Shown: piece by piece, positions 1 through 10,267 of the stretch
Numbering within the stretch: position 1 is the first letter of the stretch
Layout: the number at the start of each line of letters is the position of its first letter
Source: Peromyscus leucopus
Lineage: Eukaryota > Chordata > Mammalia > Rodentia > Cricetidae
Assembly: GCF_004664715.2 (NCBI RefSeq)
Contig: NC_051082.1
Span: 10,168,498 to 10,232,497, forward strand
DNA: 64,000 nucleotides
Direction: 5' to 3'
Notes under the pieces: model-generated
Databases searched by the model: none
What the model was told of the DNA's origin: nothing
Seen by the model: the letters and a program-made list of their open reading frames with translations, nothing else
Position numbers and translations under genes: made by a program

Positions 1-17
1 TTCCTTAGACTAAATCC

Positions 18-137
18 CCCTTTGAGACAGGACCTCTATGTAGAGCCCTGGCTGGCCTGGAACTCACTCTGTAGACCAGGCTAGCCTCAAACTCACAGAA
101 TCCCCCCCCCCATCGCTTCTGCCTTCTGGGTGCTGTG
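18..137 (-). repeat. B1 SINE, minus orientation
   Basis: Reads 'gagacagg...' then the 'ggctggcctggaactcactctgtagaccaggct' block of a reversed B1 and ends in 'gggtgctg'. An 11-C run replaces part of the right half, and the promoter-side end is missing, so this is a 5'-truncated, decayed copy. Confidence 0.9.
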
Positions 138-589
138 GATTGAAGATCCATTTGGTCCCATTTCTCTGGAAACCCCCGACTTGTACCTCATCCCCTCACC
201 TCCCTGGCTTCCCTCTTTAATGTTCCAGCCAGTCACTCAGACAGCCACCCTGGCATCTCCTCTGACCCTCAACTCTCTGACCCTCTCCTCTCTGTTTTCT
301 GGTCTCAACATCATTGTTGTCTCCACCTTCTCCATCCGCGTGTGCAAAAAAAACCCCGTTGCCATCCTCCACCAAGGTCAGGTGCGCTCCACCACCCCTG
401 CTTATTTCTCCCTGTCACCCAGCCTTCCTGAATGACTTAGAATGTGACTCATGTATCCTCTCTGTTGTTTGTTCTGTGAGTGCCAAGAGGGTGGGGGCGG
501 GGGGTGTGTGTGTGCATTTCTACCCAGCCTAGAACAGAGGGCATTCTAGGTGTTCCGCTCACAGCTGTTAAATGAACTCCTTGCTATCT
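138..589. other. Non-repetitive stretch, no gene seen
   Basis: Pyrimidine-biased sequence with no recognised repeat. The 101-codon open frame across 130-435 is low complexity (Leu/Ser/Pro from CT-rich DNA) and has no domain, so I do not call it. Confidence 0.5.
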
Positions 590-720
590 CTGCTCACGAT
601 GAGGGTTCTCATTTGCCCTCTGAGGTAGGCACGCTTACCCAGCATGTTCACAGATAAGGAGACCCGGGATCAGAGAGACCTTGGCGGTCACGTGTCCTCA
701 TCGGCAGGGAGAGGAGTCGA
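590..720 (-). repeat. MIR SINE fragment
   Basis: 'ccctctgaggtaggcac', then 'cacagataaggagacc' and 'cttggcggtcacgtg' follow the order of a reversed MIR (regional decrease motif, fraction of the 'gatgaggaaactgaggc' core, 'ccaaggtcac'). Strongly diverged. Confidence 0.6.
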
Positions 721-1284
721 AAGGGCGATGGGTGGGCCCAGATCTGCCTGCCACCCTTGGCAGAATGCCACCACCGTGGATGACAGCCCTACGAGGTGTG
801 AACGGGGGAGGGGTGGTGAGTCACATACCTGAGCTGGGGCCGGAGTCAAAGGCTACAGCTGTTGTTGGTGCAAGCTCACCCAAGTACTGCCTAGTCCAGC
901 CTCAGTTTCCCCATCTCGCCGTGGGGATGGTCACAACAGCCTTGCGAATTTCTGCTCTTGCCCGTCTTCTGAAATCTACCACCTTCCCCATAGCCTCTCC
1001 TCCCAGGCCTGCCTTCCCCCTCCCAAGGGGTCTCAGCCTCTAACTTGCAGGCACCGGTGGGGAGTCACTTTTGTATTTCCGGACGCTAAATCCTAAAGTC
1101 TCCTGGTTCCTCTACTGTGCTATCTACCCTCCTGTGAGCCCGTGGCGTCCATTGACTCTTGTTACCTGCTGGCCAGACCCCTTGGATGACACTGCCTGGA
1201 TGTGGTTGGTCTTAAACCTGGGAAGAGAGGTGTCACCCAGGCACACAGCAGTGACTTGTGCCTGACTCCAGCGCCATCTCATCA
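721..1284. other. Mostly unique sequence with a possible MIR scrap
   Basis: No gene seen. About 860-935 contains 'cctcagtttccccatct...ggggatgg', which fits a forward MIR core, but too little flanking similarity remains for a separate call. Confidence 0.4.
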
Positions 1285-1340
1285 ATCCTTGGAATCAGAC
1301 AGGTCTCCGTTTGAACCCCAGCTCTGTTCTCTGCCAGCTT

Positions 1341-1391
<51 letters not shown>

Positions 1392-1440
1392 TTTTTGCCT
1401 TGGGAAGGTGACATAACCTCTGAGCTTGTTTCTCCTGCGC
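1285..1440 (+). repeat. MIR SINE interrupted by a TTTA microsatellite
   Basis: The left part has 'ggaatcagacaggtctccgt' and 'gaaccccagctctg' (MIR box-B side). The right part resumes with 'ccttgggaaggtgacataacctctgagcttgtttctcctg'-type text (MIR 'gtgaccttgggcaagt...cctctgagcctcagtttcctc'). The two halves are separated only by the tetranucleotide tract. Confidence 0.75.
1339..1396. repeat. (TTTA)n microsatellite
   Basis: About 14 uninterrupted TTTA units sit in the middle of a MIR copy, so the tract arose within, or was inserted into, an old SINE. Confidence 0.95.
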
Positions 1441-2054
1441 AGTATTTATTGGGAACAACATCATATCATGGAGAGAGTGCTCCCTGGGTTGTTGGAGGTG
1501 GCGGTCCTTGAAGAGACCCTTGCAGGATTCTCTTCTAGCATAAATGTCCTCCATTTCCTAGAAATACACGTATTTGGTATTTCCCAGGATCCCCTGTGGT
1601 GTGATGAGGGTCACCTGATAAGCTTCTAGCCAATGGACTATGTCTTGCCTCTTTAGGATTCCTGTACAACCCTCCATGCCTTTTCTTCCTTCATCCATCG
1701 GCGAGATGCACAAATCTAGGAGTTCTCATGTCTGTTGCCTCAGTTCTCAAACTCTGGTCCCCAAACCAGAAGTGTGAGCCTGTCCGTGTTCCATCCCAAG
1801 AGACTACTCTGGGAAGACCCAGAGGCAGGGTCTCTGCGGGGCTTCAGACAATTGTTCCAATTAGCAAGGCTGCTTTCCTAAAAGATGGCAGGGAGAGGAA
1901 GCCTGCATTTCTGGGGTGGTACAGTACTTCCCTGTTCATGCACAATTAAGCTACTGCATTTGGGGTTCTTGTTACTTTTCTGCACTGACTATAAAGCATA
2001 AAAAAAAAAAAAGCTGGAATGGAGACCCTGGGATATACAGCAGACATGGTAGCT

Positions 2055-2059
<5 letters not shown>
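1441..2059. other. Non-repetitive stretch, no gene seen
   Basis: Mixed-composition sequence with a 12-A run near 2000. No recognised repeat, splice-bounded open frame or RNA gene. Confidence 0.5.
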
Positions 2060-2104
<45 letters not shown>

Positions 2105-2118
2105 GTGTGTGTGTGTGT
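2060..2118. repeat. (TG)n microsatellite
   Basis: Near-perfect TG dinucleotide run with one interruption ('tgttgtg') near 2102. It yields a spurious Val/Cys open frame. Confidence 0.97.
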
Positions 2119-2179
2119 AACTGTGTAGAAGCTATAGATCAACCCCAGGCTCAGGTATCATACCTCAGTATACTGTCCA

Positions 2180-2335
2180 CGTTATATTATTATTATTAAA
2201 TTTTGAGACAGGGTCTCTCTATCATGTAGCTCTGGTTGGCCTGGAGCTCTATGTTGACCAGACTGGCTTCGAACTCACAGAGACCCAACTTGCCTCAGCC
2301 CTCTGAGAGCTGAGATTAAAGACGTGTACACCACT
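2180..2335 (-). repeat. B1 SINE with a TTA-derived tail
   Basis: The (TTA)n tract at 2182-2199 corresponds to the degenerated A-tail. It is followed by 'gagacagggtctctct', 'ggctggcttcgaactcacag' and 'gctgagattaaagacgtgtacaccac', which spans nearly the whole reversed B1 consensus. Confidence 0.93.
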
Positions 2336-2344
2336 ATTTTTAAA

Positions 2345-2515
2345 TGTTTTAAATTTGTATTTGTTTATATTTGGGGGAGGACATGTGGAGATCAGGGGAC
2401 AGTTGCAGCCATTGATTCTCTTCTGCCCACTAGTTGGGTGCCACCCTAGTGACCCAACTCAGGCCCTCCTGATTGGCAGCAAGTACTTTGCCTCCTGAGC
2501 TACATTACTGGCCCA
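2345..2515 (-). repeat. B2/B3-type SINE, old copy
   Basis: 'ggacatgtggagatcagggg', 'gattctcttctgcccac' and the terminal 'ctgagctacattactggccc' correspond to a reversed tRNA-derived B3 element, ending in the degenerate 'ctgagccatct..ccggccc' promoter end. Confidence 0.7.
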
Positions 2516-2517
2516 CC

Positions 2518-2706
2518 ACTTCTTTTTGAGACAAGATGACTGACTGACCCAGAGCTCACTGATTCCAGCTAGATCAGCTGTCTCTGCTCCCCAGTGTGGA
2601 GGAAGCCACCACACCTTCCTTTTTGATGTTGGATTTGGGGGTGGAAGTCAGGTCCTCAGACATGCATGGCAAGCATTTTCCCTACTGAACCTTCTCCTCA
2701 GCCCCT
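2518..2706 (-). repeat. B4/RSINE-type composite SINE
   Basis: A reversed B1-like half ('ttttgagacaagatgactg', 'ccagtgtggaggaagccaccacacc') is followed by a tRNA-like half ('gcatggcaagcattttccc', 'gaaccttctcctcagcccc'). It abuts the preceding B3 copy directly. Confidence 0.75.
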
Positions 2707-3516
2707 CCCCATCCTTTCCGAAGGGGTCAGCATGCGAGTTTGGGGACATCCTGAGGGGCTACAGAGGCAAACGTCAGACAAGAAGCCGTGTGTTGGAGAC
2801 CAGCCTGCATTGCAGCAGAAGGAGGAGGTGGTGGACGGCTGTTGCTCACAGTGAGTGACCTCCCTACGCAAGGTGACAGGAAGCCGGAGACAGACATCAG
2901 CCCAGCAACCTCCAATTAGCCATCATCCCTGACCCCGTCAGTACCGGAGGAAGTGCTGGTCCTTTCCGGCACTCGAGGCCCACCTGCCTGGGGGGGCGGC
3001 TGGTGGCCTCAGCAGCTGGGACGGTGGCATCCAAAGGCCCCAGACTAACAGAGCCCCACTTATTCCAGAGCTCTGCAAAGGGTTAGTGGGTGGAGGTGGG
3101 GGGGAGCTGAGCAGCAGGGAGGAAGTGTCTATCCAAGAGCAATCACAAGAGGTCAGGTTGACCTCTTGGCCCGGCCTGGGGCTGAACAGGCCACATGTGA
3201 GCCAGGCCTCATTTCTTGAATTTGTGGGCAGGTGGGAATTACAGGGTGGGGGTGGGGGTCGGTTACACCGGGAGTTGGAGGATCCCTCGCCTGTCTTTGT
3301 AACTAGAGGGAAGGATGCCTGTTGCCATGGCTACTTTGTATTAGGTAGGGGTGTCCTAGATGGCATCTACCTATAGTCCACAGAGATACTAGAGGACCCT
3401 GGCCACCTGGAGCATAGTGGTCCCTTTTGCTCCTGTGCGGCGTTGTGGAATACACGGATGTCTTGCCTGGGGTACTCATTCAGTATGTGTCATTTCACTT
3501 GAGACATGTGGTCATG
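2707..3516. other. Non-repetitive stretch, no gene seen
   Basis: Moderately GC-rich unique DNA. Contains G-rich runs near 3090 and 3245. No open frame with domain character and no recognised repeat. Confidence 0.45.
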
Positions 3517-3547
3517 TCTTCTTCTTCTTCATCATCACCATCATCAC

Positions 3548-3583
<36 letters not shown>
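3517..3583. repeat. (TCA)n/(TCT)n microsatellite
   Basis: A short TTC run passes into an almost pure CAT/TCA trinucleotide run. All three frames stay open and produce spurious His-, Ser- or Met-rich peptides. Confidence 0.96.
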
Positions 3584-3829
3584 CGCCACTCTCCCCACAT
3601 CATGGCAAGAAGCAATCATCTGCCTCTGTGCATACCTGGGCGAGATAAGCTTGAGATAGGAGCCATGTGGGCTGAGGCTAAGAAAGCCATGTTTTCCCTT
3701 CAAGTTGTGTTAAAATGTATATGGTATAAAATTTGCCATGCTCAGACACACAACTTAGAGGCAGGGCTGGGCCTGGGTCTCCAGCCTGGTGAGGAGAAGG
3801 GTGTGCTGGGAGGTAGAAGGGGTCATCCT

Positions 3830-3877
3830 CTGTGTCTGTGTGTGTCTCTGTGCTATGTGTATGTGAGGTCTCTGGTG

Positions 3878-3924
<47 letters not shown>

Positions 3925-3962
3925 ACATGTGTGCATGTGTATGCCTGTGTGCCTGTGTATTC
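3830..3962. repeat. TG-rich microsatellite region
   Basis: A pure TG core at about 3886-3922 is flanked on both sides by imperfect 'tgtgtctgtg' and 'gcatgtgtatgcctgtg' spacers. No SINE is recognisable beside it, unlike most TG tracts in this window. Confidence 0.93.
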
Positions 3963-5190
3963 TCAGAGGGGCACTGATGTGGGACCCATTCCTGGAAGCC
4001 CCAGGCATCTTAGGATGGCTCATGTAGGCGCCAGGGCATCCGGCTCACTCTTGTGTCTAGACCCCTTCCATGTCATCTTCTGTCCCCTCTCCTTCCACAC
4101 TGGTCTGATGACCCCTCCAACCTGCACCTCTCCTTCCAATTCTCCTTCTGAAAGAAGCCTGGGTGTTTAAGCCTGTCTTGCAGTGCTTGGAGGATTCAGA
4201 CTGACACTTGAGACTTATGGAAGGAAACTCAGCAGCCTCTTTTAACCAGAGAGGAAACTGAGGCCCAAGGGAAAGGTTGTTCCAGGTTAGAGGGGAGGAG
4301 GGGCATGGATGACTCTGAGCTGACTCTTGAGCTATCATGGGGCTCATCTCTGACCCCCATCTGGGAGGACGAAGAAGGATTCAGAGGGAATCAGGAGGTC
4401 AGCAGCTGGATACTCTGGAGCCCATAAAGCCCACACAGAGGACAGGGTTGGAGCAGCACCCAGGTAGGATCGATGGCTGCAGAAAGTGACCCTGGTCTCC
4501 AGCCTGGTGATGGGGCTGGGGTACTGGGAGGCCACAGCAGGTTGGAGAGTGGACAGGGCCACCGGGAGTCTGGCTTCTGCTTTGGATGGAATGGGACACC
4601 ACCTCAGAGTCTCTAGCCAAACGTGTCTGTCATCAGACTTGCTCTCTAAAGCCGCTCCGGCACGGTGAAAGCACAGAGCAGGCGAGGCTCTCACGTCGCC
4701 CCAAGTCACATGCTCGCTTTCGGCTGGAGAAGCAGCATCATCGTGGTGGCTCATGCTGGAAAAGGACAATGGGACCCAACAGGACGAGGACGGCTTCGGA
4801 AGGGGACAATAACACGAGAGACCTTGTGTTCCAGTAGGAAACTTGAAGAATTCCCAAGGCCTGGGTCTCTTGGCCTCTTGTGTGTTTATTGAGGCTTCCT
4901 GCCTGCTGGAGCTGGGGATGAGAGAGGAAGTTCTCTGCAAGAACTGTCTAATGGGGGCACAGACACCATGAGCGCCTCACAGATCACTGGAGGTCAGAGC
5001 ACAGTAGCAATGTCCTCAGTGCCTACCACCAAATTGACTTACAAATTCCTGATTTGGTTTTTTTAAGCTGTGGGTGAGTGTAGAGTCCAACATAGCTGTC
5101 ATCATGTCCCTTGGAGCCACAGTCCCCTCACTGTAACTAGAGCCAATGGCACCTTCTCCTTGGAAGTGACTAACATATTTATTTACCTCA
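3963..5190. other. Mostly unique sequence with a possible MIR
   Basis: No gene seen. Around 4175-4300 'ttttaaccagagaggaaactgaggccc' matches the reversed MIR core ('ttttacagatgaggaaactgaggc') and may mark an old copy. The 198-codon minus frame at 4344-4940 has no recognisable domain or flanking splice signals. Confidence 0.45.
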
Positions 5191-5284
5191 GGAAGGGCGC
5201 AGCTCAGTGGCAGATGACTCTCCAGGTGTGAGAGGCCCTGGGTCACGGGAATAGGATCCCAGCACTGCAAGAGAAAAAAAGAAT
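5191..5284 (+). repeat. ID SINE
   Basis: Alanine-tRNA-like ID/BC1-type element: 'cgcagctcagtggcaga', 'gtgtgagaggccctgggt' and a terminal A-rich tail ('gagaaaaaaagaa'). Boxes A and B are in the expected order and spacing, with several substitutions. Confidence 0.88.
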
Positions 5285-5482
5285 TAAATTTCCCCAGTAT
5301 AGAGCATACAGATGGTTAAAAGACTCAAATACACAATATATATTTATAGTTTACACATTATTATGCAACAAACACATCTATATAATTTATGGTTTGTAAT
5401 GTGTTGTATAACCATTACGCTAATTTTGCATGTTGTTACATAAAGTGTGAGTGAGAAAAATTTTATATGATCGTTTCCCTTG
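5285..5482. other. AT-rich unique interval
   Basis: About 200 bp of AT-rich sequence ('caatatatatttatag', 'ttgttgtat') between two SINEs. No gene or repeat family recognised. Confidence 0.5.
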
Positions 5483-5692
5483 GATGTCAGGCTATCGCTC
5501 ATGGCTGAGCACTTGCCTAGCATGCACAAAACTGGGGTTCCATGCCCAGCACTGCATCATCACAGTGAGCTGACGAACATTCCTATGATCCCAGCACTTG
5601 GGGAGTGGAGGCAGGATCAGAAGTTCAAGGCCATCCTCAACTACATATCGATGTCTAAGCTAGCCTGAGCTACATGGGGTGGGGGGAAATGG
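5483..5692 (+). repeat. B4 SINE (ID-like head plus B1-like tail)
   Basis: The tRNA-like head 'ctcatggctgagcacttgcctagcatgcac' leads into a B1-type half, 'atgatcccagcacttgggga', 'gtggaggcaggatcagaagt' and 'tcaaggccatcctcaactac'. This order is diagnostic of the B4 composite. Confidence 0.88.
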
Positions 5693-6702
5693 GGTCTTTG
5701 TTATCCATGGCTGTTTTGACAATGACGGCAGGTGGTCTGTGGCCAGCCAAGGTTTGGGAAGACCCAAGCAGTGGATGCAAATATTTTCTCCAGCTCAGGG
5801 AGCAAATGGATGCAGCTGAAATGGTAGCTGAGGGGTCTCTCGGAGCAAGGTGTCAAGGTGTCAGGCTGCCTCCTGCTAAGCCTGTGTCCCCAGCACCTTC
5901 CTCTCCCCCTCCTGGCCCATACCTATCCTTTACAAGCGTGTAAGCACTGTCCAGCCCCATCAGGGCTCTGGGCAGGTCCCTGAAGGAGAGTAACTGGGAT
6001 GAATATTTCATGGTTTTGATTGACAGCTGCTGAGGACCTGCTGTGGGTCTGGCGCCCACACTAGTTAAGGAGGGGTGGGCTCAGGAAGGGAGCAGAAGCG
6101 GTCCACCCAGCCATTGATCCGCTGGGTCCAATCTGCGCTGATCAAATGCTCTGCGCCCAGCTCTTGGCCCACAGCGGCACGTAATGGCCTTTAAGAGGCA
6201 TGGGGCCGGTGGCAGCCCAGTCTCTTGTCTCCCGTGGGGCCTACAGCGGCACCACTAGGCCCCCAGAGACCCATTTCTCTGTCTCCAGCTGTGGTCCCCA
6301 CGTCCTCATGGTGCCGGCACTATTCCCCTAAGAAGGCTAACCCACAGCTTCCCACGCCCCAGACTCACCATGCCATTAAGGCCTCGTGCCAAGATCCCTT
6401 CATGGGGGGGACCCAGATGGTCTGGCGCCTGTCAGCCTGCAGCTTCTGCTGAGGTGAGTATAGGCCCAAGATGACCTCAGTGACCCCACAGAGATAACTC
6501 CCACACTGCTGAGTCCTCCCTTCCATCCACCCCCCGGATGCTATTCAGGCAGGGAGAGCCTCCATGTGGCATACCTTTGCACCTCTGCTCGTCCCGAATG
6601 TCTCCGCATCTCAAGGCACTTAACTGGCTTCTCAGTAGGTGACTGGCATCCTGGATGCTTCTCAGTGTCTCCACTTTGCAGGGACAGAAAGCATGTGTGT
6701 GA
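5693..6702. other. Unique interval, candidate regulatory DNA at 6100-6460
   Basis: Repeat-free. The 6100-6460 part is richer in CpG-containing words ('tccgctggg', 'ctgcgcccagctc', 'agcggcacgtaatggcc') than the surrounding repeats. It ends in a strong splice-donor-like site, 'tgctgag|gtgagtat', with the exon side ending near 6453. An open frame ends just there, but it is not protein-like. Confidence 0.35.
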
Positions 6703-6836
6703 GCCGGGCGTGGTGGCATGTGCCTCTAATCCCAGCACTTGGGAGGTAGAGGCAGGAGGACGAGGAGTTCAAGGCCATCCTCGGGTACATACTGAGTGGT
6801 AGTCCAGCCTGGCATCTGCGAAAGCCTTTTTCAGGA
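6703..6836 (+). repeat. B1 SINE
   Basis: Starts exactly at the B1 head 'gccgggcgtggtggcatgtg', continues 'aatcccagcacttgggaggt' and 'agttcaaggccatcc', and has lost part of its 3' half before the adjacent purine tract. Confidence 0.93.
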
Positions 6837-7018
6837 AACTGAAACCAGAAAAGAAGGGGAGGGGAGACAAGAAGGAAAAGGAAGAGGAGGAGGAAGAGAA
6901 AGATGGAGGAGGAGGAGGAGGAGGGCGCAAGGCGTAAGGAAAGGAGGAAAGGACAGACGTAGAAAAGGATGGTCAGGGGTGGGGGAGGGGAGAAAGAAGA
7001 AGGAAGGAAGGTAAGTGA
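6837..7018. repeat. Purine-rich (GGA/GAAA) low-complexity tract
   Basis: About 180 bp of almost pure A/G, likely grown from the A-tail of the adjacent B1. It creates long spurious Arg/Glu/Lys frames (+) and Leu/Phe/Ser frames (-). Confidence 0.93.
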
Positions 7019-7059
7019 GGCAGGTGTTTGGTATTCCAGGCTCAAAACTCACCCATCAT

Positions 7060-7165
7060 GGCCAAGGAGACGACTCCAGGGATAAAGGGTGCCTGCCTCC
7101 AAACCTGAAGACCCGAGTTCAATCCCCAGAACCCACACAGTGGAAGGAGAGAACCTCCTTTCCTA
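7060..7165 (+). repeat. B2/B3-related tRNA-derived SINE, truncated
   Basis: 'ataaagggtgcctgcctcca', 'gacccgagttcaatcccca' and 'acccacacagtggaaggaga' correspond to the tRNA-like head and body of the family whose best copy here lies at 54261-54452. The 3' part is missing. Confidence 0.8.
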
Positions 7166-7204
7166 AGGTGTCCCCTAAAGGCGTCATGTTTATGGTTGTT
7201 CAGA

Positions 7205-7612
7205 GTGTGACCAGGCACGTTGGCACCTGGCTGCTGTTGACGAGGACCTTGGTGACTTACAACAGGACACACTGGTCACCTTCCAGTTCTGGGAGTGAGA
7301 GGTCCTGCATAGCTGTCACCATACCAAAATCAACACGTGTGTAGGACTTGCTTCCTTCTGGAGGCGCCTAGGAGGTATCCATTGCCTCCAGGGGTACCTG
7401 CACCCCTTGCCTTGTGGTTCCTTCTTTGGCTTTCCCAGCCTCATGGAAGATTCCCATCTGCGTGCCCAAATTGGTTCTGGAATTCTCTTAATGGTCTTGT
7501 GATTCTGTTAGGAGAACCCATGGTCATCTATCCATGCCATGATCCTCTGCCCTATGACCTAACACGCTCACAGGTCACAGGGATTGGGATGTAGGCACCT
7601 GGGGGACTGTGA
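7205..7612 (-). repeat. MLT1-type ERVL-MaLR LTR fragment
   Basis: Ordered matches to a reversed MaLR LTR: 'ttccagttctgggagtgaga', 'ctgcttccttctggaggc'-like text, 'tttcccagcc', 'tcacaggtcacagggattgg' and 'gatgtaggcacc'. Decayed and without clear ends. Non-coding LTR only. Confidence 0.6.
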
Positions 7613-7914
7613 TTTCGCCATGACCTCGGACACACTTTCTAGTTACTGACCTTAATTGTGTTCAGCTCACTCCATGCCCTTGAACACAGCCTTCGTTACT
7701 GGGAGGTTCCAGTTCCTCCCCACAGTGGAGGGTTGGAGAGGTGTGATTTGGAGGTCACCAGTAGCTGAAATAATACCTGTAAAAGGCCAGGCATTTCTAA
7801 GTGATGTGACACCCAGTAAATGTTCACAGATTGTGCTTACAAGGCATGCCCTTTACGGACTGAGCCATCTCCTCGGTCCAGAGATTTTCCTAAGGAGGCT
7901 CAAAGGAGAAGGCA
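7613..7914. other. Unique interval with a SINE end
   Basis: 'ctttacggactgagccatctcctcggtcc' at about 7850-7880 is the reversed promoter end of a tRNA-derived SINE whose body is not recognisable. The remainder looks unique. Confidence 0.4.
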
Positions 7915-7985
7915 GGGCTGGGGCTGAGTGGTAGAGCACTTGCCCAGCATACCCACTGACTTGGGTTGAAGCCCCCTATCTCAAG
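7915..7985 (+). repeat. ID-like SINE fragment
   Basis: 'ggctggggctgagtggtaga', 'gcacttgcccagcat' and 'cttgggttgaagcccc' give both promoter boxes of an ID/B4 head. The tail and any B1 half are absent. Confidence 0.75.
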
Positions 7986-8804
7986 ACAGACCACGGTCCA
8001 GTGGTCCAGCAAGAGGGTCAAGAGATCTGTTGTGTCGTGATGGCTAAGTCAGCCCTGGGCTTCCCTTACTGCTGATGGAAGCCATTGACGATCTGTATGT
8101 CCTTCTCTTCTGGCCCTAGGTGACTCCTGACCTCAGCTGGGACTCCCAGGCATGAAAAAATAATGACGAAGAAAAGGAAACCAAGAAGAAAGTATAGACC
8201 CGGACCGTCTGTGTACTGTCAGATAACATCACCTATTTAATGTCAATTAGTGTTTTTAACAACTGACTACTGCGCCATTAACTTGCAAAAGCGATCTTGG
8301 GGGCATGCCAGCATGCCCCAGCAGACTAGCTTGGGCAGTCCTTCAGTGCTGGGTGAGCAAAGTGGGTTCAGATTGCAGGCTGATTGCAAGCTGGCATTGT
8401 TCGAGCATGGTACAGGCTGCCAGGGGTGGGGAGTGGGTACCCGAGGAGCGAGGTATTTCACTGAGTGGATATTTATAGCAGGTCTTAGAATAAATGATCC
8501 ACAGAGAGGGCAGGAGGGGTGAGGATGCTGGAGATTGGCCAAACCTTGGGTGCCGGATCTTGCCAAGCTGAAATCTCAGTGGCTTGCTCTGTTCTGGGAT
8601 CCAGGCCACCTTGTGGTAGGAAAGATGGGGGAAGCCTGTTGGGGTAGGAGTTAAGGTCAAGTTCATGCCTTTGCTCTTACGGTACTAAATGTGGATCTTG
8701 GACTCCTTGTTCGTTCTCTGTGGACCATTCCCTTGAATGTTAAGATGGCATCATGACTCAGTTGATAATAAACTCTCAGACCATTGTCTGTCTTTGCATT
8801 CATT
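7986..8804. other. Repeat-free interval with candidate regulatory core
   Basis: About 8200-8480 is AT-rich, with 'gtcaattagtg', 'cgccattaact', a MEF2-like 'tatttatag' and a near-perfect palindrome at 8300-8319. No repeat family recognised and no gene. Confidence 0.4.
8300..8319. promoter_or_regulatory. 9-bp-arm palindrome
   Basis: GGGGCATGC and GCATGCCCC are exact inverted copies separated by CA. Two CATG cores resemble overlapping p53-family half-sites, but their spacing is not canonical. Protein binding is not established by the sequence. Confidence 0.4.
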
Positions 8805-9315
8805 CACTATGGCAGCCATTATATAAGATGGCTTTCAATGAGTTCATCTTCTGGTACTTATAGCCTTGGGTTGATCCCTCCCATGCAGACTAGGGCTGAC
8901 CTGGTCTCTCACAGGATATTGTAGCTATGACACTGGTCACAGTTGGCATTGGGTTATAAAAGTTCCTGTGGCTTCCACCTTGCTCTCCATTAGTTGCTTG
9001 GCCTCAAAGAAGTCAGTTGCCATGCTCAAGCAGGCTTTGGAGAGGTCCATATGATCCCTGGATGTCAGCTTCCGTCGGCTTGCCAACTAAGGGAGTGAGC
9101 CACCTTGGAAGCCAATCCTCCAGTCTCAGTCAAGTCTGCTAGTGACTGCTGCCCCTGCTAACATTTAGGCTATGACTTCCTGAGACTTTCTGATCTGGGG
9201 CAACTCAGCTCAACCCACCCTGAGTTCTGTGATCCATGGAGATTGTGTCAGACAATAAATGACGATTGGTTTAAGATGTTGAGCCTTGGCGAGGCCTACC
9301 ACATGGTAGTGATAG
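8805..9315 (+). repeat. MLT1-type ERVL-MaLR LTR
   Basis: Long ordered match: 'gagtgagccaccttggaagc', 'caatcctccagtctcagtca', 'gactgctgcccctgctaaca', then 'cagacaataaatgacgattg' containing the LTR polyadenylation signal. Orientation is opposite to the MaLR LTR 1.2 kb upstream. Confidence 0.6.
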
Positions 9316-9329
9316 GAAAGTAATTTATG

Positions 9330-9395
9330 AATGTGTTCATCAGCTCCTCACACATGGTAGATATCTAATAAATAGTTGTTTATGAATGAATTCAT
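9330..9395 (+). repeat. MIR 3' end
   Basis: 'cacacatggtagatatctaa' and 'taaatagttgtttatgaatg' match the MIR/L2-type terminus 'cacatagtaggtgctcaataaatgtttg..gaatg'. Confidence 0.6.
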
Positions 9396-10267
9396 GGTGC
9401 TGCAACAGGCAGCTTTGGGGACTGAAGTCGGTCGTCTTTGGAAGTCCTTAGTGTACCACCTGACACAGAACAAGGGTTCAACAAACAGCCATCTGGTATC
9501 ATGGTTGTCTTTCTCATACTCAGTATTAGCCATTTGGCCGGTTTAGGGCTGGAGTTGAGTGGAATCTTTAGTCTGTGGCTCCCTGAGGAAGAATAAAAAA
9601 GATGAAAAAGTAGAGTGGGAATGGAGGGCAGACTGAGACGGAAATCAAGAAGACAAAGGAGAGGAGAGTCGTGGAAGAGAGCACCCACAGATGGCGGGTG
9701 TGGCCAGGAAGTCTCCACCCTTGCCTACCCTGCCTCTTTACCCCGAGTCTTTGATCAAGGCCCACGGGCTCTGCAATTGGGAAAGTCCATGCGTCCTCTC
9801 CATCCTCCTTGAGAAACACACTGGAAAGGAGGTGGGTGGGACCTGCTTTTGACCTTCCTATTCCTTGGCTTCCTCAACAGGCAGAGGATTTGGATCAATA
9901 AGCAAGGATGGACCCTCTGGCTCTGGGCTCTGATGGTGAACTGAGTTTTGACCATGTCATTCGGTTGGGAGCCGAAGAGGACAGTTTGGCTGAACAAGTG
10001 ACCCGAGTAGAGTTCAAGAAAAGAAGGTATCCATTCAATGTCTGGATGTCCCTAAGGACCTAGCCATGAAATGTCCTTAGGATGCCATACTGGAAGCTAT
10101 GTTGGAGGCTTTCTGTCAGCCTTGATTCTGTTTAAATCCATCCATCCCTTGCTCTGGTGGCTAAGGGTTTTGTTTATTACCTCTTCCCAGAAGACAATTT
10201 GGGTAGAGATTTTCTCCTACCCACCACTTCGCTCTGTTGTCTCCATCCTTGCAACCCAGCCAGCCCT
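9396..10267. other. Non-repetitive stretch, no gene seen
   Basis: Mixed sequence with short purine tracts near 9590-9670. No recognised repeat and no convincing exon. Confidence 0.45.

Noticed and set aside
3506..4027. 173-codon plus-strand open frame rich in His and Val/Cys
   Set aside because: It is the read-through of a TCA trinucleotide run and a TG run. No domain, and composition fully explained by simple repeats.
4344..4940. 198-codon minus-strand frame
   Set aside because: No domain, signal peptide or membrane pattern, and shorter frames overlap it in other phases. Consistent with chance.
5191..5284. Possible tRNA gene
   Set aside because: Boxes A and B belong to an ID SINE with an A-tail. 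No complete cloverleaf or anticodon arm can be drawn.
8300..8319. Canonical p53 response element
   Set aside because: The two CATG-centred half-sites overlap by 2 bp and each misses one consensus position, so the canonical decamer-decamer layout is not met.
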